Shown here in pieces: positions 25,106-33,067 of a stretch of 64,000 nucleotides of DNA. This DNA is from Crassaminicella profunda (lineage in GTDB: Bacteria; Bacillota; Clostridia; Peptostreptococcales; Thermotaleaceae). Within the stretch, counting starts at the first letter, position 1; each line of letters begins with the position of its first letter. The notes beneath the pieces were generated by a model that saw nothing but the letters and a program-made list of their open reading frames with translations, made no database searches and was not told the DNA's origin. Made by a program: the position numbers and the translations under genes. The stretch spans positions 551,355 through 615,354 of the forward strand of contig NZ_CP082326.1 of the NCBI RefSeq assembly GCF_019884785.1, in the 5' to 3' direction.

Positions 25106-26774
25106 AAAAGGGATTGTCATCATGGGAAAACTCATAGGGCTCATCAAACCTTTAGTCCATATAATGGCAATAACTATTACCATGGGGGTATTGGGTTTTT
25201 TAGCGGCTATGTTTATTACTATTTATGGGGGTATAGGGATTGTAAAAGTTTTAGGATTTGAAGTGGGATTGTCCCTTACAAAGATATGTACGATTATGGT
25301 CTGTTTAGCAGTAGCTAGGGGATTTTTACGATATATAGAGCAGTTTTCAGGACATTTTATTGCTTTTAAATTATTAGCTATTTTAAGGGATGAGGTATTT
25401 AAAAAATTAAGGGCTTTATCTCCTGCAAAGCTTGCTCAGGAAGAAAAGGGGAATCTCATCTCTATTATTATGAGCGATATAGAGCTACTAGAAGTTTTTT
25501 ATGCCCATACTATTGCACCGATTATGATTGCTGTGATTACATCTATGATCATGATTCTTTATATCGGAAGAATTCATATAAGTTTAGGATTGGTTGCAGC
25601 TTTGGGGTATTTTAGCATAGGATTTTTGATTCCTCATTATTCTTCTCGATTAGGAAAAAATGCAGGGGTTGATTATAGAAACTCCTTTGGGAAGATGAAT
25701 AGCTTTATGTTAGATTCTTTAAAGGGAATGAAAGAAATCGTTTTATTCAATTTAGGAAGTAAAAGACTTTTGAGGATGGAGGAAAAAGGAAAAGTCTTAA
25801 ATGATACATTAAAGGGAATTAAAAAGCATGAAGGGGTTACGAGAGCCATTACAGATATGGTATTGTTTACATTTATAGGAATCATGTTGTTTACAGGAGC
25901 ATATCTTTATCATAAAAATTTAATAGACTTTGAAGGTTTTGTTATTGCAACTATTGCTATGATGAGTTCCTTTGGACCCGTGGTTGCACTGAGTAATCTA
26001 TCGAATAATCTATTACTTACCTTAGCGGCAGGAGATCGTGTTTTAAACCTTTTAGAAGAAAATCCTATGGTAGAAGAAGTGAAGAATGAAAAGGATATGA
26101 CCTTTGGAGAAATAAAGGGAGAAAATATAAGCTTTGCTTATGAAGAGGATGATTTTATTTTAGAGGATGTAAATATTACGATTTCTAAGGGAAAGATTAT
26201 AGGGATATTAGGAGAAAGTGGTTGTGGAAAAAGTACATTATTAAGATTGTTCATGAGATTTTGGGATACGACAAAGGGATGTATTAAAATAAATGAAGAA
26301 GATATCAAAAAGATCAATACAAAGTCATTAAGAAAAAAACAAGGATTTGTGACCCAGGATACTTTTTTATTCAATGAAAGCATAAAGAATAATATTAGGA
26401 TAGGAAAAAAAGATGCCACATTAGAAGAAATAAAAGAAGCAGCTAAAAAAGCATCTATTCATGACTTTATAGAAGGGCTTCCTAAGGGGTATGATACAAA
26501 TGTAGGAGAGCTTGGAGAAAATATGTCTGGTGGAGAAAAGCAAAGATTAGGAATGGCAAGGGCTTTTTTACAGGATGGAGAGATGATTTTTCTTGATGAA
26601 CCTACGAGTAATTTAGATAGCTTAAATGAAAAAGCTATTATCAAAACCCTTAAAAATCAATGTAAAGATAAAACGGTTGTATTGGTTTCTCATAGAATAT
26701 CTACTATAGGAATTGCTGATGAAGTGTATTTGATGGAGAGTAAGAAGATGTGCAACGGAAAGGAAGCTGTATAG
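25098..26774 (+). CDS. CydC-like ABC exporter half-transporter
   Basis: A 558-aa partner of the preceding gene, overlapping it by 8 nt if the GTG at 25098 is used (AGGGGG 8 nt upstream); ATG 25122 after AAGGGA is an equally good start. The membrane domain has CydC-like features: ARGFLRYIEQFSGHFIAFKLLA and KGNLISIIMSDIELLEVFYAHTIAP. The ATPase domain has Walker [10 protein letters not shown], signature MSGGEKQRLGMARAF, Walker B MIFLDEPTSNLD and switch His in LVSHRI. The signature starts MSGGE, not LSGGQ, so the two ATP sites may be unequal. The two genes probably form a heterodimer. A terminator follows at once. Confidence 0.8.
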   Translation: MRRKGIVIMGKLIGLIKPLVHIMAITITMGVLGFLAAMFITIYGGIGIVKVLGFEVGLSLTKICTIMVCLAVARGFLRYIEQFSGHFIAFKLLAILRDEVFKKLRALSPAKLAQEEKGNLISIIMSDIELLEVFYAHTIAPIMIAVITSMIMILYIGRIHISLGLVAALGYFSIGFLIPHYSSRLGKNAGVDYRNSFGKMNSFMLDSLKGMKEIVLFNLGSKRLLRMEEKGKVLNDTLKGIKKHEGVTRAITDMVLFTFIGIMLFTGAYLYHKNLIDFEGFVIATIAMMSSFGPVVALSNLSNNLLLTLAAGDRVLNLLEENPMVEEVKNEKDMTFGEIKGENISFAYEEDDFILEDVNITISKGKIIGILGESGCGKSTLLRLFMRFWDTTKGCIKINEEDIKKINTKSLRKKQGFVTQDTFLFNESIKNNIRIGKKDATLEEIKEAAKKASIHDFIEGLPKGYDTNVGELGENMSGGEKQRLGMARAFLQDGEMIFLDEPTSNLDSLNEKAIIKTLKNQCKDKTVVLVSHRISTIGIADEVYLMESKKMCNGKEAV

Positions 26775-26787
26775 ATATGATTATAAG

Positions 26788-26828
26788 AATAATAACCTAA
26801 ATCATTATGATTTAGGTTATTATTTTTT
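26788..26828 (+). terminator. Intrinsic terminator ending the heme island
   Basis: A 16-bp perfect stem (26788-26803 with 26809-26824) with loop ATTAT is followed by T-rich sequence, 14 nt after the CydC-like stop. Confidence 0.9.
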
Positions 26829-26901
26829 AAATGAGTTAGAAATTTGGTTTTAAAGGGGTTGATGATGATTAAGTATGAAATATTTTACCAAAGAATGAAT
26901 A

Positions 26902-27870
26902 TTACCGAAGGGCTTTCATTTGTGCCTGAATATATTTTTCTAATTCTGAAGAAGAACTAGCGATCAACTCATGGATAAGATACTTAGGATTTATTAGTTC
27001 AATCAGTTTTTTTACCTTAGGGCTTGTAAAAGGCTTGTGATTATCAATGTTGAAAACATGCATAAAAACTTCATGACTAATAGGGGAAAAGACAAAATCT
27101 TTATCTTGATTTTTACTCATTTGTTCTAAGACATATTTTCCTGATAAGGAACAATGAAGATGGACTCCTTTTATCAAACTTTTTAATTCACCTAGATTGT
27201 TCACCGTATTGATAATATAGTCAATTCCTTGGTTTTCACTTTCAAGGGATGTATTTGTATTCATCAGATGACCTGTATCAAGCATGATACCTTTATTCGG
27301 GTAATTTACTTGATTGAATAGTCGAATAACTAAGTCTTTGTTAAGTTTTCTTAAACCAGGCCACCATAAATTTTCAAATAAAAGGGTTACATCTGTATGA
27401 AGATCTTTAAATATTTCATTGATGAGTGTTGCAGTTCCATCAATGACTTCTTCATCAGAGTAGGTAAATTGATAATTATAAGTATGTTCTACCTGTACAT
27501 GGGATACATGAAAGACTACATATTGTACGCCTATTTTATTCGCTATCTCAATTTCTTTTCTATAATGTTCAATGAAATCGTCTCTATTACCCCCATAATA
27601 TTTTTTTACAAGATCCATATCTTTAAATTGTTCTAAAAGGGCAGATTGATTATTATTCCAAAAATCTAGCCAAGTAGGATAATTTTTTAAATGTGCGCCT
27701 TTTATGTTTTTTTTAGGAATGATTTCTTCTTTCCATCCTAAAGCGTTTAAAAGTTCAATTCCATCTATATGATTTTTTTCTAAAAAATGAAGGATATTTT
27801 GGCGATTGTTATTAAATCTTTGAAGATCATAATGATATGTAGATAAATTTACAAGATTTAACAATATCAT
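26902..27870 (-). CDS. TIM-barrel protein, sugar-phosphate isomerase/AP-endonuclease-2 superfamily
   Basis: A 322-aa protein. I chose ATG 27870 with AAGGAG 4-5 nt upstream over an upstream start that would add 22 unrelated residues. Features of the xylose-isomerase-like barrel: HIDGIELL (strand with Glu), GVQYVVFHVSHVQ, VTLLFENLWWPG (metal-ligand Glu), KGIMLDTGHLMN (Asp, His) and LIKGVHLHCSLSG (His). These positions usually bind a divalent metal in sugar isomerases and endonuclease IV. Substrate cannot be told. It stands alone between two intergenic regions, convergent with the heme island, so no pathway can be inferred. Confidence 0.75.
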   Translation of the reverse strand: MILLNLVNLSTYHYDLQRFNNNRQNILHFLEKNHIDGIELLNALGWKEEIIPKKNIKGAHLKNYPTWLDFWNNNQSALLEQFKDMDLVKKYYGGNRDDFIEHYRKEIEIANKIGVQYVVFHVSHVQVEHTYNYQFTYSDEEVIDGTATLINEIFKDLHTDVTLLFENLWWPGLRKLNKDLVIRLFNQVNYPNKGIMLDTGHLMNTNTSLESENQGIDYIINTVNNLGELKSLIKGVHLHCSLSGKYVLEQMSKNQDKDFVFSPISHEVFMHVFNIDNHKPFTSPKVKKLIELINPKYLIHELIASSSSELEKYIQAQMKALR

Positions 27871-28286
27871 ACAGCTCCTTTTACATCTTTGATAAGATGT
27901 GTATTTCTGATGAACATAATAAGTGACTAATATCAAATTAAAGTTTGGGAGATCTATTGATGTAAATTTATCTTCTTATAAGAATACAACTTCTATAAGT
28001 GGGAGGTTAAATCGATTCAGGTAGGGTAGAATGCCTCTTTGAATCCTTTATGTTCAACTTTGCTGAACGAGTTCACTTAAGTGAGATAGAATCCCTTATT
28101 TGAATTTGTCAGGTTTATTAATGGTAAACGATTGTACTTGTTAATTCCAATAATTATATATTATACCAAATATTATATACGAAGATGAATAATGATACAA
28201 TGACATATGAATCATTTGAAATTTACAGTATCTTCAATAAATGTTACAATATTCATAAATTGACCAATCTATAGGGGGTAAGACAT
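27871..28286. other. Divergent intergenic region
   Basis: 416 bp between two divergent genes. It holds the ribosome site of the minus-strand TIM-barrel gene and that of the hydrolase (AGGGGG near 28274). The stretch around 28030-28100 contains short imperfect repeats (AGAATGCCTCTTTGAATCC; AGAATCCCTTATTTGAATTT) and the palindromic TTCACTTAAGTGA. I see no gene, riboswitch or clear sigma-A promoter pair. Confidence 0.5.
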
Positions 28287-29384
28287 ATGAATAAGCTAAA
28301 AAAGAAATTACCAGTAATTATTTTAGTATGTATTTTGGGTATCCTTATTTTTCAATTTTATGGAAGTAAAGAAAAACGAATGGATTTACTTTTTAGGCAA
28401 TTTAATAAAACGGAAAATGTACCATCAGCAAGTGTGATGGTTATAAAAGATGGAGACATCGTATTCAAAAAAAGCTATGGACTAGCAGATATAAAAGGAA
28501 ATATACCTGCTAGTGAATATACCAATTATAGACTAGGATGTATGACAAAGGCCTTTACAACCATGAGTGTTATGATGCTAAAAGAAAAAGGTCTTTTGAG
28601 TTATGAAACAACACTTAAAGAGGTATTTCCTGATTTTTCTGATTATGGAAAGGAAATTACTATTAAAAATTTATTAGAGCATCAATCAGGACTTATAGAT
28701 TATTATGATCTTATTCCCAAGAATCAAAAGGAACAATTGAAGGATGAAGATGTATTAAATCTATATAAGGAGAAAAACAGACTTAGATGTGAACCAGGAA
28801 CTGAATTTGGATGTTGTGATGCAGAATATTCTCTCCTTGCAATGGTAGTTGAAAAAGTTTCAGGAGTGGGGTTTGCAAAGTTTTTAGAGGAAAATATATT
28901 TAAACCATTAGAAATGAATGATACAGTAGCCTATGAAAAAGGCATATCTACCATAAAAAATAGAGCCTATGGGGTAACAAAGATAGATGGAGAATATGTT
29001 GAATGTGATCAAAGTATTACAAGTGCTGTTCTTGGAGATGGAGGAATATATACATCCTTGATGGATTATTATAAATGGGATCAAGCATTATATACAGACA
29101 AATTGGTAAGTTATGATACATTAAAGGAAATCTTTGATGGCGGTTCAGGAACTGGTTATGGTGATTTGATGGGGTATGGCTGGTTTCATTATTATAGCCA
29201 TGGGAGAAAGGTGATGGGGTATTATGGAGGATCTTGTGGGTTTGGAAGTGGCGTTATACGGATTCCATCTGAAAAATTGACTGCTGTAGTTCTTAGCAAT
29301 TACAATACGCCAGATGATTATATAGATATGTATTCAAAATATATGAAACAGATTGCAGATATTTATAGTAAACCTGTGAATTAA
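28287..29384 (+). CDS. Membrane-anchored beta-lactamase-fold hydrolase with altered catalytic motifs
   Basis: A 365-aa protein with an N-terminal membrane anchor (residues 8-25) and a class-C beta-lactamase/D-Ala-D-Ala-carboxypeptidase fold. The family's SxxK nucleophile motif reads CMTK here (Cys85, Lys88; codon TGT), the YxN motif reads CCD (176-178), and the HxG motif reads YGG in YYGGSCGFGSG. Surrounding framework residues (NYRLG, KAFTTM, LLEHQSGL, LLAMVVEKVSG) are normal, so this is a real family member with three changed motifs. It may be non-catalytic, or use Cys as nucleophile. The gene is intact, with AGGGGG before the ATG and its own terminator. Substrate unknown; cell-wall peptide binding is a plausible guess. 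Confidence 0.85.
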   Translation: MNKLKKKLPVIILVCILGILIFQFYGSKEKRMDLLFRQFNKTENVPSASVMVIKDGDIVFKKSYGLADIKGNIPASEYTNYRLGCMTKAFTTMSVMMLKEKGLLSYETTLKEVFPDFSDYGKEITIKNLLEHQSGLIDYYDLIPKNQKEQLKDEDVLNLYKEKNRLRCEPGTEFGCCDAEYSLLAMVVEKVSGVGFAKFLEENIFKPLEMNDTVAYEKGISTIKNRAYGVTKIDGEYVECDQSITSAVLGDGGIYTSLMDYYKWDQALYTDKLVSYDTLKEIFDGGSGTGYGDLMGYGWFHYYSHGRKVMGYYGGSCGFGSGVIRIPSEKLTAVVLSNYNTPDDYIDMYSKYMKQIADIYSKPVN

Positions 29385-29385
29385 T

Positions 29386-29430
29386 AAAAAGCTATCAAAG
29401 GGAATAAATCCCTATTGATAGCTTTTATCT
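29386..29430 (+). terminator. Terminator of hydrolase gene; left copy of 41-nt repeat
   Basis: AAAAGCTATC and GATAGCTTTT with inner GGGA/TCCC form a stable stem-loop ending in T-rich sequence 2 nt after the hydrolase stop. The same 41 nt occur again at 34408, on the other side of the heptose cluster. Confidence 0.85.
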
Positions 29431-29520
29431 TTTATATTACATTATTTTTAAAAGATTAAAGGATGTAATACTAGTATATTAGAGTTGTCTAACCAAGACT
29501 ACGTATTTACTTTGAGCTTT

Positions 29521-30471
29521 TTACTTTAATGATCTTAGATAATGAACATACTCTGATATGCCTTGTTTGAGGTCTGTAAATTTACGTGAATATCCGATTG
29601 TTTTTAATTTGTTCATATCAGCTTTTGTGTAGTATTGATACTTATCTTCTAATCCTTCAGGCATATCTATATATTCCATTTGAATAGGAGCTGGATAAGC
29701 TGAAAAAATAGCTTGAATTAGTTCATTAAATGTATGTGTCTGACCAGAACCTACATTGTATATACCAGATGGAAAAGATGCTTTGTGATAAAAGAAAAGA
29801 ACAATATTAGCAATATCTTTCACATATATGAAGTCCCGTTGTTGTTCCCCATGTTGATAATTTATACGATTAGACTTAAACAACCTAACTTTTCCTTCTT
29901 GTTGAATTTGATGGTAGGCATGAAAAGCCATACTTGCCATAGGTCCTTTATGGGATTCACCTGGACCATAAACGTTGAAAAATCTTAGACCAGCCCAATA
30001 TGGAGGGGTAGTCTTTTGTTTTGCAATCCACCGATCAAATAGTAGTTTTGAATAGGCATATGGATTGAGTGGTGTCACCTTATTGAGGTTTATATTTTCT
30101 GTGAATCCAAAGGAGCCATCGCCATAAATAGAAGCACTACTTGCATAGATAAATTTAATCTTCTTCTCAGCGCAATATTTCCACAGATTTTTACTGAAAT
30201 CATAATTATCTTTAAGCATTTGCTTTGCGTCAGATTCCATAGTATTTGTACAAGCACCCATATGAATAACAACTTGAATATTTTCTTCTTTTATTTTTTT
30301 AAATAAGCTATCTTTATCTATATAGTCGGCTATATTTTTATTGGCAATATTTTTCCATTTATTAGTAGAATCTAGTTGGTCGGCAACTAGAATATCACAT
30401 ATACCTTCTTTATTAAATGCTTCTATAATGTTTGAACCAATGAATCCGCTTCCACCAGTAATTAGGATCAT
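29521..30471 (-). CDS. hldD: ADP-L-glycero-D-manno-heptose 6-epimerase
   Basis: A 316-aa short-chain dehydrogenase/reductase: NAD(P)-binding GGSGFIGSN at the N-terminus, catalytic SASIYG and YAYSK (Tyr-x-x-x-Lys), and HldD-specific stretches FFNVYGPGESHKGPMASMAFH, RDFIYVKDIANIVLFF and YYTKADMNKLKTIGY. It inverts C6 of ADP-D,D-heptose to give ADP-L,D-heptose, the last step of the pathway encoded here. I chose ATG 30471, which has AAAAGGAG 8 nt upstream and forms an ATGA overlap with the preceding gene, over a start 21 nt earlier. Final gene of the minus-strand cluster. Presence of HldD shows the L,D sugar is made, not only the D,D form. Confidence 0.9.
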   Translation of the reverse strand: MILITGGSGFIGSNIIEAFNKEGICDILVADQLDSTNKWKNIANKNIADYIDKDSLFKKIKEENIQVVIHMGACTNTMESDAKQMLKDNYDFSKNLWKYCAEKKIKFIYASSASIYGDGSFGFTENINLNKVTPLNPYAYSKLLFDRWIAKQKTTPPYWAGLRFFNVYGPGESHKGPMASMAFHAYHQIQQEGKVRLFKSNRINYQHGEQQRDFIYVKDIANIVLFFYHKASFPSGIYNVGSGQTHTFNELIQAIFSAYPAPIQMEYIDMPEGLEDKYQYYTKADMNKLKTIGYSRKFTDLKQGISEYVHYLRSLK

Positions 30472-30977
30472 TTTCTCATCTCCTTTTGACACAATAAAAT
30501 TCTGTGAATTTTTTCAATGATGCTAGTTGTTGAAATATCTGGTATAAAAGGTGCAGTCTGAATTTTTCCACCATATTTTAAAACTTCCATTCCTTCTGGT
30601 GTATTTCGGAGATTATAATCTGCGCTTTTTACATAGATATTTGGTTGGAGTTTTTTTACAACTTCAAGAGCATTATCTTCACTAAATAAAATGACATAAT
30701 CAACTACTTTGAGTTCGCTAAGAAGTTCCATTCGCATTTTTTCTGGTATGATAGGGCGTGAGTTACCCTTTAAGCGACGTACAGATAAGTCATTATTGAC
30801 TGCAACAACTAAAATATCTCCTTGGGATTTAGCGAATTTCAGACTGGCAATGTGTCCCACGTGTAAAAGGTCATAACATCCGTTTGTCAATACAATTGTT
30901 TTTCCTCGTTTTTTTAGTTGATCTAGTTTTTTGTGTGCTTGATTAAGAGATAAAATAGTTGGGGTGTGTGTTTTCAA
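30468..30977 (-). CDS. rfaE2: D-glycero-beta-D-manno-heptose 1-phosphate adenylyltransferase
   Basis: A 169-aa nucleotidyltransferase with the cytidylyltransferase-like motifs TNGCYDLLHVGHI (HxGH near residue 44), AVNNDLSVRRLKG and DIPDISTTSIIEKI-type C-terminus (seen as FIPDISTTSIIEKI). It transfers AMP from ATP to heptose-1-phosphate. In E. coli this activity is fused to the kinase as HldE; here it is a separate protein, and the two genes overlap by 35 nt in different frames. The Tyr in NGCYD replaces the commoner Phe. An N-terminal extension of about 27 residues precedes the core. Confidence 0.9.
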   Translation of the reverse strand: MKTHTPTILSLNQAHKKLDQLKKRGKTIVLTNGCYDLLHVGHIASLKFAKSQGDILVVAVNNDLSVRRLKGNSRPIIPEKMRMELLSELKVVDYVILFSEDNALEVVKKLQPNIYVKSADYNLRNTPEGMEVLKYGGKIQTAPFIPDISTTSIIEKIHRILLCQKEMRK

Positions 30978-31959
30978 TGAATTCCACTCTCCTATACAAT
31001 TCTTTTAGTAAAATCGCTTTTGTTCCTTGGGATTCAATAACAACGGATGCAGCCAAATTTGCTAAACGCATGGAATCAATCCAACTCAGTCCATTTACTA
31101 GAGATTGCATAATAACTGCAAATGCTGTATCTCCTGCTCCAGTTACATCATGAACACTTGTTGCAACTGTAGGAACATGTATGCCATTAGTACCATCAAA
31201 GTGATACATCCCTTCTGCACCTAATGTGACAAGCACCGTTTTAGCCTGACTAATTTTTAAAAAATTTTGGCAAGCCAATGGCAATGTATTACTTAAATTG
31301 ATCTTTATGTTGACGGTCTTCTCTAACTCTAATAGATTAGGCTTTATGAAATCAAATCCTGAAAAAATACTTAGAGCAGTTCCACTTTTTTTTGTATCAA
31401 CGCCGCATAATAATGGCATTTTAATAATTTTTTTGAAGAGAGCAATGAAAGGATGATTCTTTTTTTCATAAGATATTAAACCTTTGTTATAGTCGGAAAC
31501 AAGTACACCATCTACTTGATTGTTTTGTAAATATTGTACGATATATGCGAACATTTTATTGATAAGTGGATCTTCTACCTGGTGTGAATCTTCGTAATCA
31601 ACACGTAACAACGTCTGTTGTATTGTAGCAAATCGTACTTTGTTTGTTGTGGGTCTTTTGTTACTATATAGAATACCTTTAGTTCCTACACCATGTCGAT
31701 TAAGGGAATCTTTTAACCATTGTCCAATTTCATCATTACCAATTAAGCCAACTAATTCCACATGGTTTCCAAGGCTGGCTAGATTCATGGCTACATTTGC
31801 GGCACCACCAGGGACACGTATTCGCTTTGTAAAATCTAATATTGGAATCGGTGCTTCGGGGCTAAGTCGAGAGACTGTTCCCATATCATACTCATCAACC
31901 ATTAAATCGCCTATAACAATGAATGTTTTTGCATTTAGTTTTTTGTTGAAAGTGTTCAT
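30943..31959 (-). CDS. rfaE1: D-glycero-beta-D-manno-heptose-7-phosphate kinase
   Basis: A 338-aa PfkB/ribokinase-family kinase: VIGDLMVDEYDMG at the N-terminus, RVPGGAANVAMNLASLG substrate-binding region, RVDYED, and the PfkB signature DVTGAGDTAFAVIM with catalytic Asp. The RLSPEAPIPI and GGAANVA stretches are characteristic of the HldE kinase half. It phosphorylates C1 of heptose-7-phosphate. The ATG at 31959 has GGGGG upstream and overlaps the preceding stop as TGATG; a GTG 3 nt earlier is less likely. Confidence 0.9.
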   Translation of the reverse strand: MNTFNKKLNAKTFIVIGDLMVDEYDMGTVSRLSPEAPIPILDFTKRIRVPGGAANVAMNLASLGNHVELVGLIGNDEIGQWLKDSLNRHGVGTKGILYSNKRPTTNKVRFATIQQTLLRVDYEDSHQVEDPLINKMFAYIVQYLQNNQVDGVLVSDYNKGLISYEKKNHPFIALFKKIIKMPLLCGVDTKKSGTALSIFSGFDFIKPNLLELEKTVNIKINLSNTLPLACQNFLKISQAKTVLVTLGAEGMYHFDGTNGIHVPTVATSVHDVTGAGDTAFAVIMQSLVNGLSWIDSMRLANLAASVVIESQGTKAILLKELYRRVEFIENTHPNYFIS

Positions 31960-32489
31960 CACATATCCCCCTGATCAATAAGTTTTGTCCATTCTAGTAA
32001 AGAATCTACTATTAGAACGGGAATGGTATTCATAGAAATAGTATGCTCCTTGGAAAGGAGAACTGGCGGAACACCAGCCCTTATTGCAGCCTGTACATCT
32101 GTCCATTTATCCCCCACAAAGTAGGAGTGTTTAGGATCAATTCCATGATCTTTTAAGGCTTGTAATATTAGTGCAGGTTTAGGCTTTCTACAGTCACATC
32201 TATCATCTGGGCTATGAGGACAATAATAAATCCCTGACAATTCGATGCCATGTGCTTTTAATAAACTTTGCAAATGCGCATTAACAAGATCTACGTCTTT
32301 TTTTGTAAAATATCCACGACCAATTCCTGACTGATTAGAAATAATAATTAATTCAAAATCTAATTTTTTTAGTGTGACTAATGCTTCAATGATTCCAGGA
32401 AGAAGCTCCACTTGACTAGGCTTATGAACATACCCATAATCTACAATGATGGTGCCATCCCGGTCTAAAAATACAGCTTTTTTAGTCAT
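31959..32489 (-). CDS. gmhB: D-glycero-beta-D-manno-heptose 1,7-bisphosphate 7-phosphatase
   Basis: A 176-aa HAD-superfamily phosphatase: DRDGT nucleophile motif near the N-terminus, IISNQSGIGRGYF (motif II), a zinc-type Cys/His cluster CPHSPDDRCDCRKPKP typical of GmhB and histidinol phosphatase, and FVGDKWTDVQAA (motif IV). It removes the 7-phosphate to give heptose-1-phosphate. The start overlaps the gmhA stop by 4 nt. HisB-type phosphatase is the main alternative, but the gene neighbours settle it. Confidence 0.9.
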   Translation of the reverse strand: MTKKAVFLDRDGTIIVDYGYVHKPSQVELLPGIIEALVTLKKLDFELIIISNQSGIGRGYFTKKDVDLVNAHLQSLLKAHGIELSGIYYCPHSPDDRCDCRKPKPALILQALKDHGIDPKHSYFVGDKWTDVQAAIRAGVPPVLLSKEHTISMNTIPVLIVDSLLEWTKLIDQGDM

Positions 32490-33067
32490 TGCTGTTCACC
32501 ATCCACATATTGACAAAGGATATGGATAATAGCTAAATGCATTTCCTGAATCTCAGGTGTAGAATAGGAAGGAACAACAATGGGAAAATTACATAGTTTT
32601 TTTAATGCACCACCATCTCTTCCTAAGAGCCCTATTGTTTTTATTCCGTAAGTTTTTGCAATAGATGCAGCTTTTAACAAATTCTTTGAATTTCCAGAAG
32701 TGGAAAGGAGAAATAATAATTTTGCTGAATCTTTAAAGGCTGTAACTTGACGTGCGAATATTTCATTATAGCCATAATCATTGCCAAGGGCTGTGAGTGT
32801 CACTGAATCAGCGGGTAGAGCAAGGGCTGGTAAGCCATTTCGTTCAACTAAAAATCTTCCCACAATCTCACCAGCCATATGCTGTGCTTGAGCAGCACTT
32901 CCCCCATTACCACAAATTAGCACCATAGACCCTCCATATACTGCAGATTTTAACAATTGGCCAACTTGGTGAATTTGCAATAATATTTCATCAGCTTTGG
33001 TCAGTTGATTAAAGAGGTCTATTCGATTCATTAGTAGAGATTTTAGCTTTTCCATTTTACGCATCAC
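32486..33067 (-). CDS. gmhA: Sedoheptulose-7-phosphate isomerase
   Basis: A 193-aa SIS-domain isomerase: ICGNGGSAAQAQHMAGEIVGRF (phosphosugar-binding), LPALALPADSVTLTALGNDY, FLLSTSGNSKNLL and the C-terminal EIQEMHLAIIHILC with Glu and His. It converts sedoheptulose-7-phosphate to D-glycero-D-manno-heptose-7-phosphate, the entry step, drawing on the pentose phosphate pool. The longest start (GTG 33067) overlaps the glycosyltransferase end by 11 nt; ATG 33055 after AAAGGTG is an alternative start. Confidence 0.9.
   Translation of the reverse strand: MMRKMEKLKSLLMNRIDLFNQLTKADEILLQIHQVGQLLKSAVYGGSMVLICGNGGSAAQAQHMAGEIVGRFLVERNGLPALALPADSVTLTALGNDYGYNEIFARQVTAFKDSAKLLFLLSTSGNSKNLLKAASIAKTYGIKTIGLLGRDGGALKKLCNFPIVVPSYSTPEIQEMHLAIIHILCQYVDGEQQ

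Noticed and set aside
29479-29492. Third TTAGA-N4-TCTAA palindrome as an operator
   Set aside because: It is shorter and lies downstream of genes on both sides, so chance is likely; kept only as a note.
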